In this document: positions 1 through 13,019 of the stretch, piece after piece | How the letters are laid out: each line of letters opens with the position of its first letter | How positions within the stretch are numbered: position 1 is the first letter of the stretch | Source of the DNA: Linyphia triangularis | Taxonomy: Eukaryota > Arthropoda > Arachnida > Araneae > Linyphiidae | Reading direction: 5' to 3' | DNA length: 64,000 bases | Assembly (NCBI GenBank): GCA_963978545.1 | Contig: OZ021727.1 | Location: forward strand, 15,760,743 to 15,824,742 | The notes under the pieces: model-generated | Database searches by the model: none | Seen by the model: only the letters and a program-made list of their open reading frames with translations | What the model was told of the DNA's origin: nothing | Translations under genes and position numbers: made by a program

Positions 1-1849
1 TAATTAACGGAAATAGGTACATCTCTTCTGGATAAGCAAAATATATTCTCTTATATCCTTAGCAATCTCTTCCTTACTCTCTTCCGACCTTATTAATATG
101 TATTCAAAACTTACAGAACTTGTGGTTAATATATAACAACATCAATGTAAGTAATTTCAATACTAGTTTAGAGGTAACTAACAATTTTTATTTAAAAAAA
201 TAATAAGGAATATTTCCAATCATTCATAAATAGGTCACGCCATGATTTTTATGATCAGGAGAATAAATTTTTAGAAGAATTATAATAGTAAAAAAACTGC
301 ATTTATTTTCTTTTCAAATTATGTTAGTGTGCTTTCATTATTTGTAATAAAAACTGATAAAATATAGCATTAGCAGTATATAGGATATCCGAAAGAGATT
401 GTTACGTAATTTATGTATAATTACTAAATATTAAAAATCAGTGCAAATTGTAAAAATTCTCAAAATTTTCTATGGAATTTTTAAAAGATAGCATGGTTTA
501 TATGGGTATTTCTTTAAAAGGTTACAGAATGTTAATTTTTTAATGCCCCAGAATGGGGGAAAGGTCCTTAACAGAAGTGTTTCTGAGATCAAATTAAATA
601 GATTCAAAATTAACTGAAATAAAATGCATTCTAAATCATGATTTACACAATAAAATAATGAGGGAAATTAGCCGCTAACTATACATATTATTTTAATGTT
701 GTAGACCACGTTTTTGAATGTGCTATTTCGGTTAATTTGAAAGATATTTTTTTATTAGCTGTTTGGCCTCGGGAATTCATCTGTAATTTACCTTTTCTTC
801 TTACATGCTCTATATAATAACTAAAATACCTTAACTTTTAAAATAAATTATTCGTGAAAATCACATCTTTTTATGTCCTTTCCTTATTTAATTGTTATTA
901 TTTTATTTTTAATTTTTTTTTATTTCTTTAAATTTACACCGCTATCTCTAATAGTTGAAGAAATGGGTCCCTTTAACAACCTTTTCACCCTGTAGAAGCC
1001 AAAAGTCAACCTGTAGAAGCATAGAATAAGCGACAATTCCTCTTCAAGTTACCATACTCTTTTAAGTAGGTTTTCAAGATCACAAGTAGGCAGACAAGAA
1101 TAACACCGCTTTCTTACACAATGAGTGCCAATTATGAATAGGCCGAAGGTCACGCATTATTATCACTTAATGACAATGTAGAATGATCACACATCCTACA
1201 GTTAAGAGAAGCGCCAATCCTCATGGAAGGTTGGGGGTAGACATTATTGAGATCATAAATCAGTTATGTGCTGAAGGGGAGGGGACTGCAATTTTTGAGG
1301 TATTGCCATCGAAAACACTTAAAGTTAAAAAGAGGGGGGAAATGCACTGTTTCCTTGTGTTATAATGGAAGAAGGAATTTGATTGTTAGTATTTATGAAG
1401 ATTTCCTTGTATAATAATGGAACGAAATTGATTGTTACGATGTATGAAGAAAATTAAGTTATGTAATCTGAGGAATATTATTTTTATCAATTTTAATCAA
1501 GGAATTACTTTAATTTACAATGGTTACCAGGAGACTAAAGAGGGGATGGTGTATATGGATATCTGCCCTCTCCTCCCGAAATCATCCTTTTTTCACATTT
1601 AGGCACAGGACTCATTTGTAATTCTAAAAGAATCCTTTTTATTTTATAAAATTTTATATCCATTATACAAATATGTATGATGATAACTTGATCTTGATTA
1701 AAAATGCCTTGATTTCTAACCACATAAGATAATGCATAGTATCAAGCTTTTCTTAGGAATGGAGGGGGCACATAGTTATATGGATTTTTTATTTTTTTAC
1801 TTTTAACTACACATGTTAACATACATTGATAAAAGTATTAATATTAAAA
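1..1849. other. AT-rich non-coding stretch
   Basis: I see no supported gene, RNA or element boundary here. The longest open frame (1183-1365) is 60 codons, with no family resemblance and no splice context. It is probably intergenic or a distal 5' flank. Confidence 0.5.
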
Positions 1850-2500
1850 AAAAAATCGATTTTTTTTTAAACATTTTCCCACGTTTTAGAACATCCTGAC
1901 ACTTCAAAAAGTGGTATAGAAAAAATGTATGTCTATATTACGTGGTCAGCATGGTTCTCGAACGAATTGACCTACGATGTTCAAATTTGGTGTGGGGTTA
2001 ATTGGTGGCCATTGGACCTACATTTAAAATTCTGTAAAAATTGCACCTATGCATAAGGTAACTGCCATTGAAGAACCTGATGAAATTATATTTTTCAATA
2101 ATTATTCAAAAAACGTCTCTAACGATTTCGATCAGAATCGCTATTAAGGTGTTCTAAATATCCCCATTTCCTAAATTCTCGTAAAATTGCTCTAAAGGCG
2201 TAAAAAGTTGAAAAACTATTGTCTTTAACACAGAGTTCTCTTTCCTTGTGCATCGCCCATCAACGACTGTTTCTTCTCTGTTACACTTACAAGAAAGAAC
2301 AATGTAAAGATAGAACATCCTAATGGGAATTGTACAATACATAGCCATTTTTTAAAGTTCCATGTAAGAATTATCGCAAAAAATACACCTCCAAACTGGC
2401 CATTTTTTTCTGAATGAATATTGAAAACATAAACAACACCAGTCCACATCAGTATAATAGTGTAATTGAAAGTTGCTCGATGTTTCACACCCCTAGTTTT
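1850..2500 (-). repeat. Dispersed repeat C, near-full copy
   Basis: On the - strand this segment matches the + strand at about 43440-44060. Shared blocks include the start TTTCAATTAC, a block around AATGGCCAGTTTGG, and an end where a stretch on a moving reading frame precedes TTGAACATC. Short open frames here (2225-2488 -) and at 43444-43656 + give similar peptides beginning M-x-H-R-x-T-F-N-Y. Both are broken soon after by indels, so I read them as repeat-derived and not host genes. Further fragments lie near 4660-4850 and 62960-63130. Confidence 0.6.
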
Positions 2501-5400
2501 TCTTAATGGTCACACTATGAAACTTGATTTCAGCTCAATGTGACTGAAACTAGTTGCAATTGTACATAAAAGTTGTCAATGCATATAAAGAATTTATAGT
2601 CAAAAACTTAGTTTTTATGTGGATTAGTTTTTCTTCGCTTTTAATAAAAATAACTTTAGCAATAATAACTAACCGAATTGCATCATGAGTATTTATTGCA
2701 GGAAATGGAAAACAGCTAATTTTTCTCACACCTCTATACTATTCTTTTGAATCTATTTGTGATAGATTCATTCGAATAAAACACACTTCTTAATCAGGAA
2801 AGATATAGTTTGCTTAGAAATAATGTTAAAATGAACGATTTCAATCACTTTTTAAAATATGAATGATACATTATTATTGTTAGATATATATAAAGAATTT
2901 CCCATTATAAAAAATGAAAAGAATCCATTGCAAACGGAAGAAAATTAAATATAAACTAGCAACAACAAAAAAATCCCAAGACAATTTAATCTATGTTTAC
3001 GCCCGTGCTTTCTGAAATGCTTCGAATAGACATTTGTCATCTTTTGCTTTTAGCGATGGTGAAATAACAAAAGTTACCCAATAATTTTTTTGCAGTAAAA
3101 TATTGCATAAGGGCGTTTGCTTGTTAAAAAATACTTTTCATAATGAAAATTTATAATTTGATTTTCGCATCAAAGTCTCGAAATTTAAAATTTCTAAGTG
3201 TTTTCTTGATGTCTTTATAAACGACATCATTTGAGAAATTCTCTGGATAACGCACCGGACATTTTTGCTCCTATTTTCTACTCGTAGATAGATTAGAATT
3301 GGAAAATTATGATGAATATAGTAGTTATGCTTTTGTTTTAATATAAAATTATTAACATGAAATCCCGTTTAACGCGAAATAAAAGCAGTTCCCTACACTT
3401 AAAACTTTAAGTTAATTTATTCGTTTAACATGAAATTCGGTTAACACGAACAATTTCGACAACCTCATCGACTTCGCGTTAACATGGTTTGATTAAAGTT
3501 GGCATAGAAAATATAACTATTGTAACTAGATAAAATATGCATGTATTGCCAACTCATACATCAGTGGCTTATAAATCTATGTTTGACCTTTACTTAAAAA
3601 AATGTTTTTTCATACAACTTTGCCACTAATTAATATTGCATAAAACAAAAACATAAGTAGTAAACGAGGAGCTTGCACAAGTGAGGAAAATGAATTTTTT
3701 TTTTGTATTTTCTAGTGTTATCCAACGAATATATTTGAGCAGTGCAATTATTCTTTTTCTTTATGCTTTCAATTAATCAAAAGTTGAGTTTGAAATCAAA
3801 GCAAAGGTCACGTGACCCAAAACACATTAGAAACCTTGACGTAGTTACTCATAGATTCCGTCGAAAATCCGAGGAAGAACCTGGTCTAAAACAGGTTGTA
3901 GACTGGTTCATCATTTGCGCGTTGACGTCACACGTAAAAGTAGCTTTTTCCCGCCAAATCGAAAAGTGAAAAACTAAATATTTTTTTAACTATCTATCCG
4001 AGCTCAAATATTTGAAAGAATGGTATTGTTTTTCATGATTTTTTCTCTACTTATATTTTAAAATAAAACCAAAAAAAGTTAAAGTTCCTCATTCATCAGA
4101 ATTTTGCTTTTCTAATTTGTTTAAAAGTAAAACAAAAGAACACAAAATGTCCCGTGCGTCATCCAGAAAATTGCACAGTTGTAATATTTCCGCAATATAA
4201 TCAATATTGATGTAAATTGCATATGAAACAGGACACGGGAAATGTCCACTACTTCACCGAGTCTCCAATGGGATGTTTGTCTCTTCGCTCTAATTAAGAG
4301 TTTCTCGCAGGTTAAGGTTGACTGCTTTAATTGAGGTTGACTCAAGCTTTTTATGTCCGAATCCTGATTCTGAAACACGTGACAAGGAAATAGGCACTAG
4401 AGCATTCATCTGATATAAACTTTGACAGCTGAAAGCGTTATCAGGTTTCGCCGTAAAAAGAACATTTATTTGTAACATTGTCTAAGGAGAATGCGCAGAA
4501 CTTAAAATGTTCAGTTGAAAGAACCTAATGAATAAAAAAAAAAAAACTATTCTTAGGGTAATTGGAAACAAATTAAACAACATTGGAATTTTTTATTTAA
4601 AGAAATTATTTTGGAATAATTAAGTATAAATGATATTATAAACAATAGTTTAAGCAATATTAAAAATAAGGGTGTAGAACAGCACGCAACTCTCGCCTTT
4701 TTTTTTTTTTTTTTTTTTTAACAAGGACTAGTTCCAAAATGTACAGAAATGCAAAAAATAATTTTAAAAAATTTAAACCTTTTTTTTACCAAATGCAACA
4801 CTTTTATTACCCTATATTATACAAAGATTAGGTAAAAGTTAAAAAATAATAATTTCTGAAAATATCAATTAAAGATTTAACAATATGACATAGTTTGTTT
4901 ATCATAACATACTAATTGCCTAGTGTAGTAGCTTCTTGTACTAAGAATTATTTTCATTCACATTTGGGGATACTGACTGTCCAAAAAGGGTACGCATGTA
5001 AAAACTTCTATAACACTATATATTATAAAGTTACTGACAAAAACAATATTTAGAGTATTTTACGTTGTATTGAGAACTTTTCTTCCAATTTATTTCATAT
5101 TACTTAGCAGTCATATTACTTTCCATTGCTGTAAAACTTTCTCGTTAGTATACATCGCAATCATAAACACTTATGTTCAGATCTGAATTTATGTAATGCT
5201 GGCCAATGTATGACGGGTATTTTCAGAAAAGCCTTAAAAAAAGATTCTCAGACCGAAAATTATGCTCGAAAATTTATTGATATTTGTATTTAGCTTGCCT
5301 TAAAAGTATTCTTCTATTTTTATTTTTTATCTTTTAGTAGTTTAGTTTTGACTTAAATAGTAACAAATCTCGATAAAATTTTATATGAATAATTTCCTAA
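2501..5400. other. AT-rich non-coding stretch with a repeat C fragment
   Basis: There is no coding exon I can support. A perfect CRE/ATF octamer TGACGTCA lies at 3923-3930 in a slightly GC-richer patch that may be a promoter or a repeat fragment. Positions 4660-4850 resemble the tail of repeat C. Poly(T) and poly(A) tracts are frequent. Confidence 0.45.
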
Positions 5401-5970
5401 TCATATTCTAAATAATATAATCCGTAAAAACAATTTTTTTTTATAATTTATCCATTATATGCATTCTCAATTTTTATATTCATTAACACAGCGCCGATTC
5501 TGTAAAAAGAGTGTGTCTGGTGTTAGCATCTAATTTCAAATACCAAAAGTTATAACACAAGCAAAATGTGCACGCAGACTACGTTTCAAAATTTATTTTT
5601 TAAAACGAACATAAATTTATGCACTCACATCCAAATATCTTTTATTTATTCTGATTAAAACATTTTTATTATTTATTTATTAAAAACATTTTGGCAACAA
5701 GAAACAGTTTTTTCAATGGTCGGTTAAATTATATTTTTTAGCGCGATTGGATGACGACAAGTTGATTTAGTATTAGTATTCCGTGAAAGTGACCTTTTAG
5801 TGACAGTCACAGCCCTAAAATTTGATAGCAGGCATTGTCATCGACATCGAATGTATATTGCAAGTTTCAGCCCGATTAAATGACAGCAAGTGAGTTAATT
5901 TAGACTCCGAAGATTTTCTCCCGGAAGCCACAAAGAAACAAAATCGAAGCTAATATAAAGGATTTCAAAA
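5400..5970 (+). repeat. Dispersed repeat D copy
   Basis: This segment aligns with 34430-35190: both contain AAATGTG, ACTACGTTTCAAAATTTATT, ACATCCAAATAT and a shared end near ATATAAAGGATTT. It includes one copy of a roughly 140-bp monomer (about 5740-5960) with the hallmark AAGTTTCAGCCCGATT. That monomer recurs singly at 8380-8560 and 51830-51995 and as an array at 35690-36480. This copy lacks the MITE that interrupts the 34.5-kb copy, so it serves as a paralogous empty site. Confidence 0.7.
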
Positions 5971-6609
5971 TGGAATCCCTCGAACAAACGATCTCCACGA
6001 AATTAAATTTTGGCTAGGCAATGCGTATGAAGTATCAAACACTTAAATAAGACTTACAAAGTTCACCAAAGAATTCTATTGTTCGGCTAACAATAATAGA
6101 TGCAATATATAGTTCATCGCCCCCATACAAATATTTTTAGTACTGTCCGTAGTTATAAACTACGCATTTCTTTCATACAATATAAGGTTGCCTAAAATAT
6201 CTTTCTTAATAATTAGCTGTCAGAAGAGTATTGAAAGAAACGCAATTTATGTGGATTCTTCATTGACTCAGCCAAATTCCAAAACGAATGACTAAAGGAG
6301 TTCACATTATTTTTTATTTTATCCCTTTTTAAAGATTTTTCATTTGAATAACAACTTGTTAAAATATAATTTAATTGTTGTTGATTGTTGAGAGATTGTT
6401 AACTTTCAGTATTTTAATTTTATTGCTTTAGATTAATTAACAACCTTAAACTTACGAGGAACTACTATAAATCTTTAAAAATATTCCAATTTTTTAATCC
6501 CATAACCAAATCGCGAATTCCTTTTGCCATCCTAAGTTTTGTATAATTCTGGCTTCCAAAACATTCTTAAAAAACCGTAACCGCTTTGCGGTCTGTTTGA
6601 TACATCAAA

Positions 6610-6646
<37 letters not shown>

Positions 6647-7640
6647 TACCTTTTGTGTTAAAGTACATGAATAAAAATTGTGAGTGCTTCTTAAAGTCAA
6701 ATATGTTTCAACTCTAAATTGAAATGAAGAAAGTTTTCCTGGAACTTTGATTAATTTTAATACATTTACTTTTGGGAAATATCTTCAACAAATAACTTAT
6801 AAGTTTATTATATCCTTATTATTAATTTTAAAAAAAGGGGGGGGGGGGGACGCAATTTCACTTTTTGGAAAACAATTAAATTTATTTAAAGGAGTGAGTG
6901 TCATTACAATGATGTTTTTATAAAAGTCTTCAGTATAAAATACAATGTGTATATTTTGCATCTACCTTGATATACATACGAGTTTCATTGTCAATAAAGT
7001 TACACTTATTAAGAAATGCAATGCAATTTAAGTTTAACTTATTATTACAGGGCTTAATTAAATCAACTTTTTAGTGTGATAAATTTCAATCTAGAAATAC
7101 ACTTTAAAAGTTTTAGGACAGAATTAAATAACATTCAAACATGTGTTAATCTAAAAGGAACTTTATATTGTGATACTAGTTCGTTTGAATTTATATATCT
7201 CAACCATAACCCTCTAGTTGTACGAGCGTGACCGTTTACATGGTTCCATTCCAGGAAATACAATTTCATTTTTAATGGAAAGGAACAATGGTTCTGTAAC
7301 TTGGTCACGTACTCGCGTCATGAGGGTAACGACTCGGAATTTGTTTTTTGCTTAAAATGGCTTCCTGTGGATTCCTTGGTTGGCAAGTGTCTGATTGAAC
7401 TGTCTTCCCTGTGAATTATCGTAGTTCATAGCATTTGTCGACGCATGGTTTTACTACGTTTTGCTTGAAGCAATTTGAATTGATCGCAGAAAAACTTAAA
7501 CGACAAATTCTGAAAGATACGATACAATGTTCAATATCTGGAGATTATCTCACTCTATTATTACGGCTTTAATGTTATTATATACTAATTTGGTATCATT
7601 TATAATTATAACTGATTAAAGTACATTGCTTATTATTAAC
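5971..7640. other. AT-rich non-coding stretch with homopolymers and a small inverted repeat
   Basis: I see no gene. There is a poly(A) run of about 30 at 6613-6643 and a poly(G) run near 6837-6849. An imperfect inverted repeat spans about 7206-7330 (left ACCCTCTAGTTGTACGAGCG, right arm ending CATGAGGGT), probably a degraded fold-back element. Confidence 0.4.
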
Positions 7641-7649
7641 CTGGGACAT

Positions 7650-8160
7650 TAATTCTTACAACGTAGCATGACTTATGACATAACGTTTCTTATGAAAAAA
7701 AGTATGTTATGACCAAAAACTGGCTAATCAAAATCAACAGTTTTGATCTACAACTTTTGATTAAGCACATCGTAAAATAATCTTTTTCTCATAAATTCTT
7801 GCTATTTATTTATCAAAATATTCGATATTTTTTTAGATTCAATGTGCATAACTCCACACCTTATATGTCATAACATATAATTATATATTATGTATAAGTA
7901 TATCTGCATTAATAGTAAATTGTTTACGATTAACATAGGATATAATTCTTATAGCATATTACGTCTTATAACTTTCATTTCGTATGAAATAAGGATGTCA
8001 TGACAGGAAACAGGCTACGCAATGTAAACAGCTTTAGAACTTTTGCTTAAGCATATCGTAAGATAATCTTTTTCTCGTGAATTCTTACTATCTATTCACA
8101 AAAACATTCAGTATTTGTGTTAATTCAATGTGCATAATTGCACAACTTCCTTTCTTAATT
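7650..8160. repeat. Degenerate tandem duplication, about 286-bp period
   Basis: Two successive blocks share order and content. CGTAAAATAATCTTTTTCTC at 7771 matches CGTAAGATAATCTTTTTCTC at 8057, TTCAATGTGCATAA occurs in both, and TTATGA/GTATGA motifs precede them. The period is about 286 bp with substantial divergence, so the duplication is old. The 63-codon open frame at 8077-8268 lies in the second copy and is not supported as a gene. Confidence 0.7.
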
Positions 8161-8379
8161 TTATGTGAATCATATAATCTGGATTTAAAACCTGAAATTG
8201 CACTTGTCAGAGAATTTTCTTTCTCAAATAATCATAAAATCAGAAATGGCACATGTTCGATATTATAGGATATATTTTTTTTTTGTAAGATATTACCATA
8301 ATATTTTTGTATGAATCTCTTCTACATTTGAAGTCTTTAGAAAGGGGTACTATTTTTTAAAATCCTTTTTATTTACTTC

Positions 8380-8560
8380 GATTTTAGTTTGCGGGTGGTA
8401 GGCAAATCTTCGGAGGGCTATTTAACCCACTTGCATCCATCCATTCAAGCTGAACCTTGACGGACAGAGTCGTAGTCAATGACTATTCATTCTATCAAGT
8501 TTTGGGACTATCACTAAAAAGCTGCTTTTACACACGTTTCTATTACCTTATGTCAGATAA
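8380..8560 (+). repeat. Single repeat-D monomer
   Basis: It matches the monomer of the 35.7-36.5 kb array: GGCTATTTAACCCACTTG, then TCATTCTATCAAGTTTTGGG, then TATCACTAAAAAGC and TTTTACACACGTTTCTATTA. One unit is present. Confidence 0.65.
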
Positions 8561-8600
8561 AGATGCCAAAGGATATTGAAGCACATACAATTCGGCGAAA

Positions 8601-8806
8601 TTTAAGAGGAAGTCCTAGTAAAGATTATTCCCTATACTTGCTATGTAACAATCTTGTAGCCTAGTGCATTTAGAAACTACTTTGTATAAAACCTTGAAAT
8701 TTGGTGAGTAGGTACGAAATGGATGGATCACTTAATGAAATGAAATAAATTAAAAACTCGGAAATAGCATCTAATACATTTTATTTTATATTTTAAATCC
8801 TTACAT
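8601..8806 (+). mobile_element. Inverted-repeat element A, truncated copy
   Basis: It starts TTTAAGAGGAAGTCCTAGTA and contains the family hallmark AGAAACTACTTTGTATAAAA and CCTTGAAATTTGGTGAGTA. The second arm is missing. Complete relatives are at 32481-32873 and, with insertions, at 10163-10989 and 59840-61638. Confidence 0.75.
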
Positions 8807-8824
8807 TTTACATATACACTTTAA

Positions 8825-9539
8825 GGGTAACCCGTACCCCAAATATAGAAAAAAAATTGGAAAATGTTTTTTATTTTATTGCATAAAATTAAGCTGTATA
8901 TATTCTAGGAGACATGGGAGAAATTTCAAACTTCTTGGAAACTGAAAACATTCGATTTTTAAACTTTTACATGCCTATCTACTATGTAGTTGTATACAAG
9001 TTTTTATTCTTAGGTTCTTTTTTCTCGCAATCTAAAATTGGCAATTTTGACTGTGTTTAAAATGCTACGGCTTTGAGAAAAGTTTACTTAGATTTAAACT
9101 GTTTATATTTTTGAAATCTTGAATATCTGTTATATAAATGTAGGAAGAGTATTTTTAGTAAATTGTATTAACTTTTTTTTTAAGAATTAAAAAAATAAGA
9201 ATTTTTTGTGAAAATTCAGAAGTTTCTTGTGAAAAACAAAACATCGTTTTAAAATCCCCAGTCAAACTATATAAAAAAATCTCTGCCTACATCTTTAGAG
9301 TATACTTTAATATAATTAATTAGTTTTGAAATTAATAAAAATATTTAAAATTGAAGAAGGAGTAGTCTTTTAAAAAGGCGTATATTTCGGCCAAAACACA
9401 CTAAAAAACAAAAATATCAAAAAAATCAAAAAATTACAAACTGGTCAATAATTGTTTAGAAATAGATGTTTGATTTATATAAAAATGTGGTGCTGCTTAA
9501 TTCATTAATAAAAATTAAGGTTATGCTTACGGGTCTCCC
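8825..9539. mobile_element. TTAA-flanked non-autonomous DNA element
   Basis: TTAA occurs at 8821-8824 and 9540-9543. The ends are inverted: left GGGTAACCCGTA, right (reverse complement) GGGAGACCCGTA, 10 of 12 identical. The interior is AT-rich with no open frame. TTAA duplications are typical of piggyBac and Kolobok DNA transposons. The superfamily is an inference, because only the ends are visible. Confidence 0.6.
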
Positions 9540-9699
9540 TTAACCGACCAGCATTTTCTCTGTAAACAATCCTGCCGGTGCCAACGATTCTCTATAATTT
9601 AAAAGAATAATCATTTTTGACAAAACACCGTTTATTTTCTTAAACATTGTAATCCGCATCAAATGTCCTTATTGATTCTACAGGTTCTAGGAATTTTCT

Positions 9700-10059
9700 A
9701 TACATATACAACTCAATCCTGTGTTTTTAGAGTTTGCTCGCTCACAACGAACGCGTTACCAGACCTTCAATTTGAAGGTAAAATTAATGGAAGCTTCCCT
9801 CGGACGTGACCAGCAACGCTTGATTAATTCATAAACGCAAAGCGAATTCGAGTTACCACGAACGCGCCGAGTCACGCGACACAAACGAGCTGGAAACAGG
9901 CAGCACCAGGCATTTACGAGAGCATTTGAAGCTCGTTTGCCGGACCCTGATGCACTCTTGAAAAGTGAAATCCCAGTTAGAGACCATGTTAAAGTACTGT
10001 GAAAAGGAGGTTTCCGAACATTTATGGTCTGTTTAATCTGAAGACGGCTATAAATTTAA
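9700..10059 (+). promoter_or_regulatory. Putative promoter and 5' UTR of ninjurin gene 1
   Basis: This is a local rise in GC and CpG in an otherwise AT-rich area (9735-9960 has many CG dinucleotides). It lies immediately upstream of the first ninjurin coding exon. An in-frame TAA directly abuts the ATG, so the region is untranslated in that frame. No convincing TATA box at the right distance is visible. The TATAAAT at 10049 is too close to the ATG to be the core promoter of a long leader, although it could serve an alternative start. Confidence 0.45.
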
Positions 10060-10134
10060 ATGGAATCACCATCGAATCTTCAAAATCGATCTATACTGGT
10101 TTCTTCACTTGGTGCTGGAATACCTTTGCAAAAT
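10060..10134 (+). CDS. Ninjurin gene 1, first coding exon
   Basis: This exon has 25 codons, starting MESPSNLQ and ending IPLQN, followed by a consensus GTAAGT donor at 10135. The exon ends on a complete codon (phase 0), the phase required by the core exon at 14564. The start is fixed by an in-frame stop just upstream. It would supply the short, variable, extracellular N-terminus of a ninjurin, a region with little conserved sequence in the family. With the 68-codon core and a 71-72 codon terminal exon it gives about 165 residues, close to the 140-150 of vertebrate ninjurins. The assignment rests on position, phase and the splice site, so another first exon remains possible. Confidence 0.6.
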
Positions 10135-10187
10135 GTAAGTTTTTTTTTTTTTCTTTTTACCTTTAAGAGGAAAACCTAGTAAGGATC

Positions 10188-10325
10188 CGCGGGGTTGCGG
10201 ATTCGAGTCCTGTGTAAGGCATGGGTGTTTGTAAATGTATGTTGGCTTGTTAAATGACGAATGTTTCGGCGCATTATAGCGCTCGCGTTGCTGACAGCGC
10301 CGGATAATCTGAAAACAACCAACTA
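10188..10325 (+). mobile_element. tRNA-derived SINE, 5'-truncated copy
   Basis: It is the same family as 36569-36746: the tRNA B box survives (GGATTCGAGTCC), followed by a body ATGGGTGTTTGTAAATGTAT ... TTTCGGCGCATTATAGC ... ending CTGAAAACAACCAA. The A-box half is missing, the usual result of incomplete reverse transcription. The flanking duplication AGTAAGGATC supports retroposition into element A. Confidence 0.8.
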
Positions 10326-10330
10326 ACCTA

Positions 10331-10569
10331 TACTAAACTTCAACTTAACTTGACATCACTAGACGGTAGATCGTCACAGTGCTCATATGTATTTAATCCA
10401 TTTTGGCAGCGTGAAAGCATAATGTTCGCCAAACCACAAACCTGTAGAGAACAAAAGGCTATAAGGTTTGGCGAGAATTAAGTCTTCACTAAGCTAAAAT
10501 AGATTAATTGCCTATGAGCACTTTGAAGATCTATCGTCTAGTGATATCAAGTTAAGTTGGAGTTTAGTA
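10331..10569. mobile_element. MITE B with about 60-bp terminal inverted repeats, TA-flanked
   Basis: The left end TACTAAACTTCAACTTAACT and the right end (reverse complement TACTAAACTCCAACTTAACT) match over about 60 bp with few mismatches. TA lies on both sides (10329-10330, 10570-10571), as expected for Tc1/mariner-type insertion. It sits in the 3' end of the SINE, so it is the youngest of the three nested elements. No coding sequence. Confidence 0.8.
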
Positions 10570-12521
10570 TAGTAAGGATCATTCCCTATACTCACTATAC
10601 GTTGCAATTTTCTAGCCCAGTGCATTTAGAAACTACTTCGTATAAAACCTTGAAATTTGGTGAGTCGGTACCAATATGATCCCTAAATGAAATACCATAA
10701 ATCGTTTTCATTTAATGTCCATCGATTTTAAATGGAAATTAAAATAACAAAAGAGACAAAACCAGGTGAGGCCATCGCATATGCTTTGACGAAAGGATTA
10801 CAAATAAAAAATAAAATATTTTAGACGCTATATTTGAGTTTTTAATTTATGTCATTTAATAAAGTGATCATTTTCGTAACTACTCACCAAATGTCAAGGT
10901 TTTATAAGAAAGTAGTATCTAAATACACTGGACTAGAGAATTCTAACATAACGAGTGTCGGGAATAATCTTTACTAGGACTTTCTTTTAAATGTCAACTT
11001 TTGTTTATTTGTTGGGTTATTGGATTTAGTGAGTAGGCGTGGCTAAACTTGGTTGGAACGTTGTTTGTTGGAAATTTCATTATCAATTCAAAATGATGAA
11101 TGGTTTATGCTATAGTAACTAATGCCATACAAAGGCTTATATGGTTACCAAGCAATGACCAGCTGTTTTATCGATAAACCAATAAAAGATTATTGTTTGC
11201 TGCCGAACAAAAGGTTGATATTTTATCTCAGAGTTTTGCTGTTAATAGCACTTTCACTGTATGCGTAGCTTAATGAAAAGTTGTTTAAGATCGATTTTGT
11301 GTTCCTTATAATATATGTATTTTATTTTTGTGATGGGAGGGGTTAAGATTAAGAAAAGCTGAAGATTGATTGTAATGTTAACTAAATGTATTGTCTAAAT
11401 TATGAACGTACAAACTATCGTGTTTAACTCGTGTAATTTTAAATGCATTTTAATTTTAACGTATTTAATTAAAATTAATAATCGTCGTATTAAACTAAGT
11501 TCAAATAAAACATTTTCTTTCATTGTGAATTTATTCCTTTATAATATTTAATAATTAACATCTTTTAATTATTTTTAATTTTGTATCTGTCATTAGCTTA
11601 CACAATTTGATTTTGTAATTTTCAAAAAATATTTACTACAATTATTTATTTATTTATTATTATTTTTATTTTTTTTAATTTCTTAAGTTTATCATTTATT
11701 TTGTTTAGCCATGTATTATGAAATAAAGTAATCGATTATAACTTCCAACATAAATTATTCAACAGACGAAAACTGAGAATAATACATTTTCTAACTTGAT
11801 TATTCATTCCAAACTAGTTTATGAAATAACTTTTTGGCGATGATAAACGAAATGCACCTTATACTCTTGCTATATTTTTACAACTTAATTAAGTATTTCT
11901 AAAGTAAGCAATTGGCAAAAACAGAAACTGAAAATTGTATTTATTTATTAAACTCATTCTTTTGTTTTAATACACTATTCTAACTATTTATACTACTCTT
12001 GTGGTGTTTCGTATCCAATAATTTAACATCAATAAATGAAGCTACATTTAGTGATATTGTTATCCAAAAAAAAAACTTCTTTTCTAGTTTCATTCTTAAA
12101 TGATATCCCTCTAACAATATTCAATAGAATGCACATCAAAGTGTAAATTACTTGTTGATAAACTTCAAATTAAAAATGTTTTCTTCCTTAATGCATTAAG
12201 CATTTTTGAAAATTGAATTTTCCTAATATCTATTTTTTGTAATATTATGAGAAAAGCCTCAGTATCTATATACTAAGTGTTTTAAGATTATAAGAAATAT
12301 TTTATGGGTTACGTCAGTAGTGGATTAAAAAGATTTATTGTTTTTTAGCTGCTGTCATATTTTTAAAAAAAAATCAACCATGTTTTTACTGCATGATGAG
12401 TATATAACTGATGTTTTTCTAGAGTACTTTCATATTTTGTTGTAAAATTATTTTAAAATTCTATATAAGTTTTAAAGTTTTTTGGAAATCACTGATCTCT
12501 TAACTGTCACGTCTAGATAGT

Positions 12522-12605
12522 GCATCCCAGGTAGAACAGCGATATTGACCAATGTCGGAAACAAGGGATTCTGGGTGATTGGCCTGTCTATGCCGAATCA
12601 CTAGC
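12522..12605 (+). repeat. Repeat E fragment (CCAAT-palindrome family)
   Basis: It begins CCCAGGTAGAACAGCGATAT and continues TGACCAATGTCGG and TGATTGGCC, matching the first part of the 180-bp repeat at 33911, 39294 and 44950. Confidence 0.6.
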
Positions 12606-13019
12606 ATCATTTCAAAATACACGATTTTTTTAAAAAAATTAAATGTCAAAACTATCACAAAACATATTTTTTACTCCTCCGTCCTTTCCTATAAACACTA
12701 TACTTCAATTTTAAAAATATGCACCAACATTTTAACCTTCTGATGGTCATGGAAATGGGCGAAATTCTACAGTTGTTCTCCCTGCAATAATTTTTAAATT
12801 ATATTTCTAATTCAAATACATAATTTTTTTTTTAATTATTTATTATTTATTTTGTTTTAGATAGGTTATAAACTATAATCCTAATAAAAATATTTAAAAA
12901 TATGTTATTTATAAATTTAAAAATGTTGCATATTGCTGGAAAAACTGGGGATCAAATGAAGTATATATACTTGCATGACCGTCAGTGGGTTAAAACTTCA
13001 TGTATATTTTACCTTCATT

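Larger units (their letters stand above)
10163..10989 (+). mobile_element. Inverted-repeat element A, interrupted by a SINE and a MITE
   Basis: The left end (AAGAGGAAAACCTAGTAAGG) and the right arm (ending CTTTACTAGGACTTTCTTTT) are the two inverted arms of family A. The left arm is cut after AGTAAGGATC at 10178-10187, and the same ten bases restart the element at 10571-10580. The 383 bases between are foreign: a tRNA-derived SINE fragment followed by a TA-flanked MITE. The duplicated decamer is the target-site duplication of the insertion. Confidence 0.8.

Noticed and set aside
2225..2488. 87-codon - strand frame similar to the 43444-43656 + frame
   Set aside because: The similarity reflects shared repeat C. 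Both frames break at indels and neither has gene context, though an ancient element-encoded peptide cannot be excluded.
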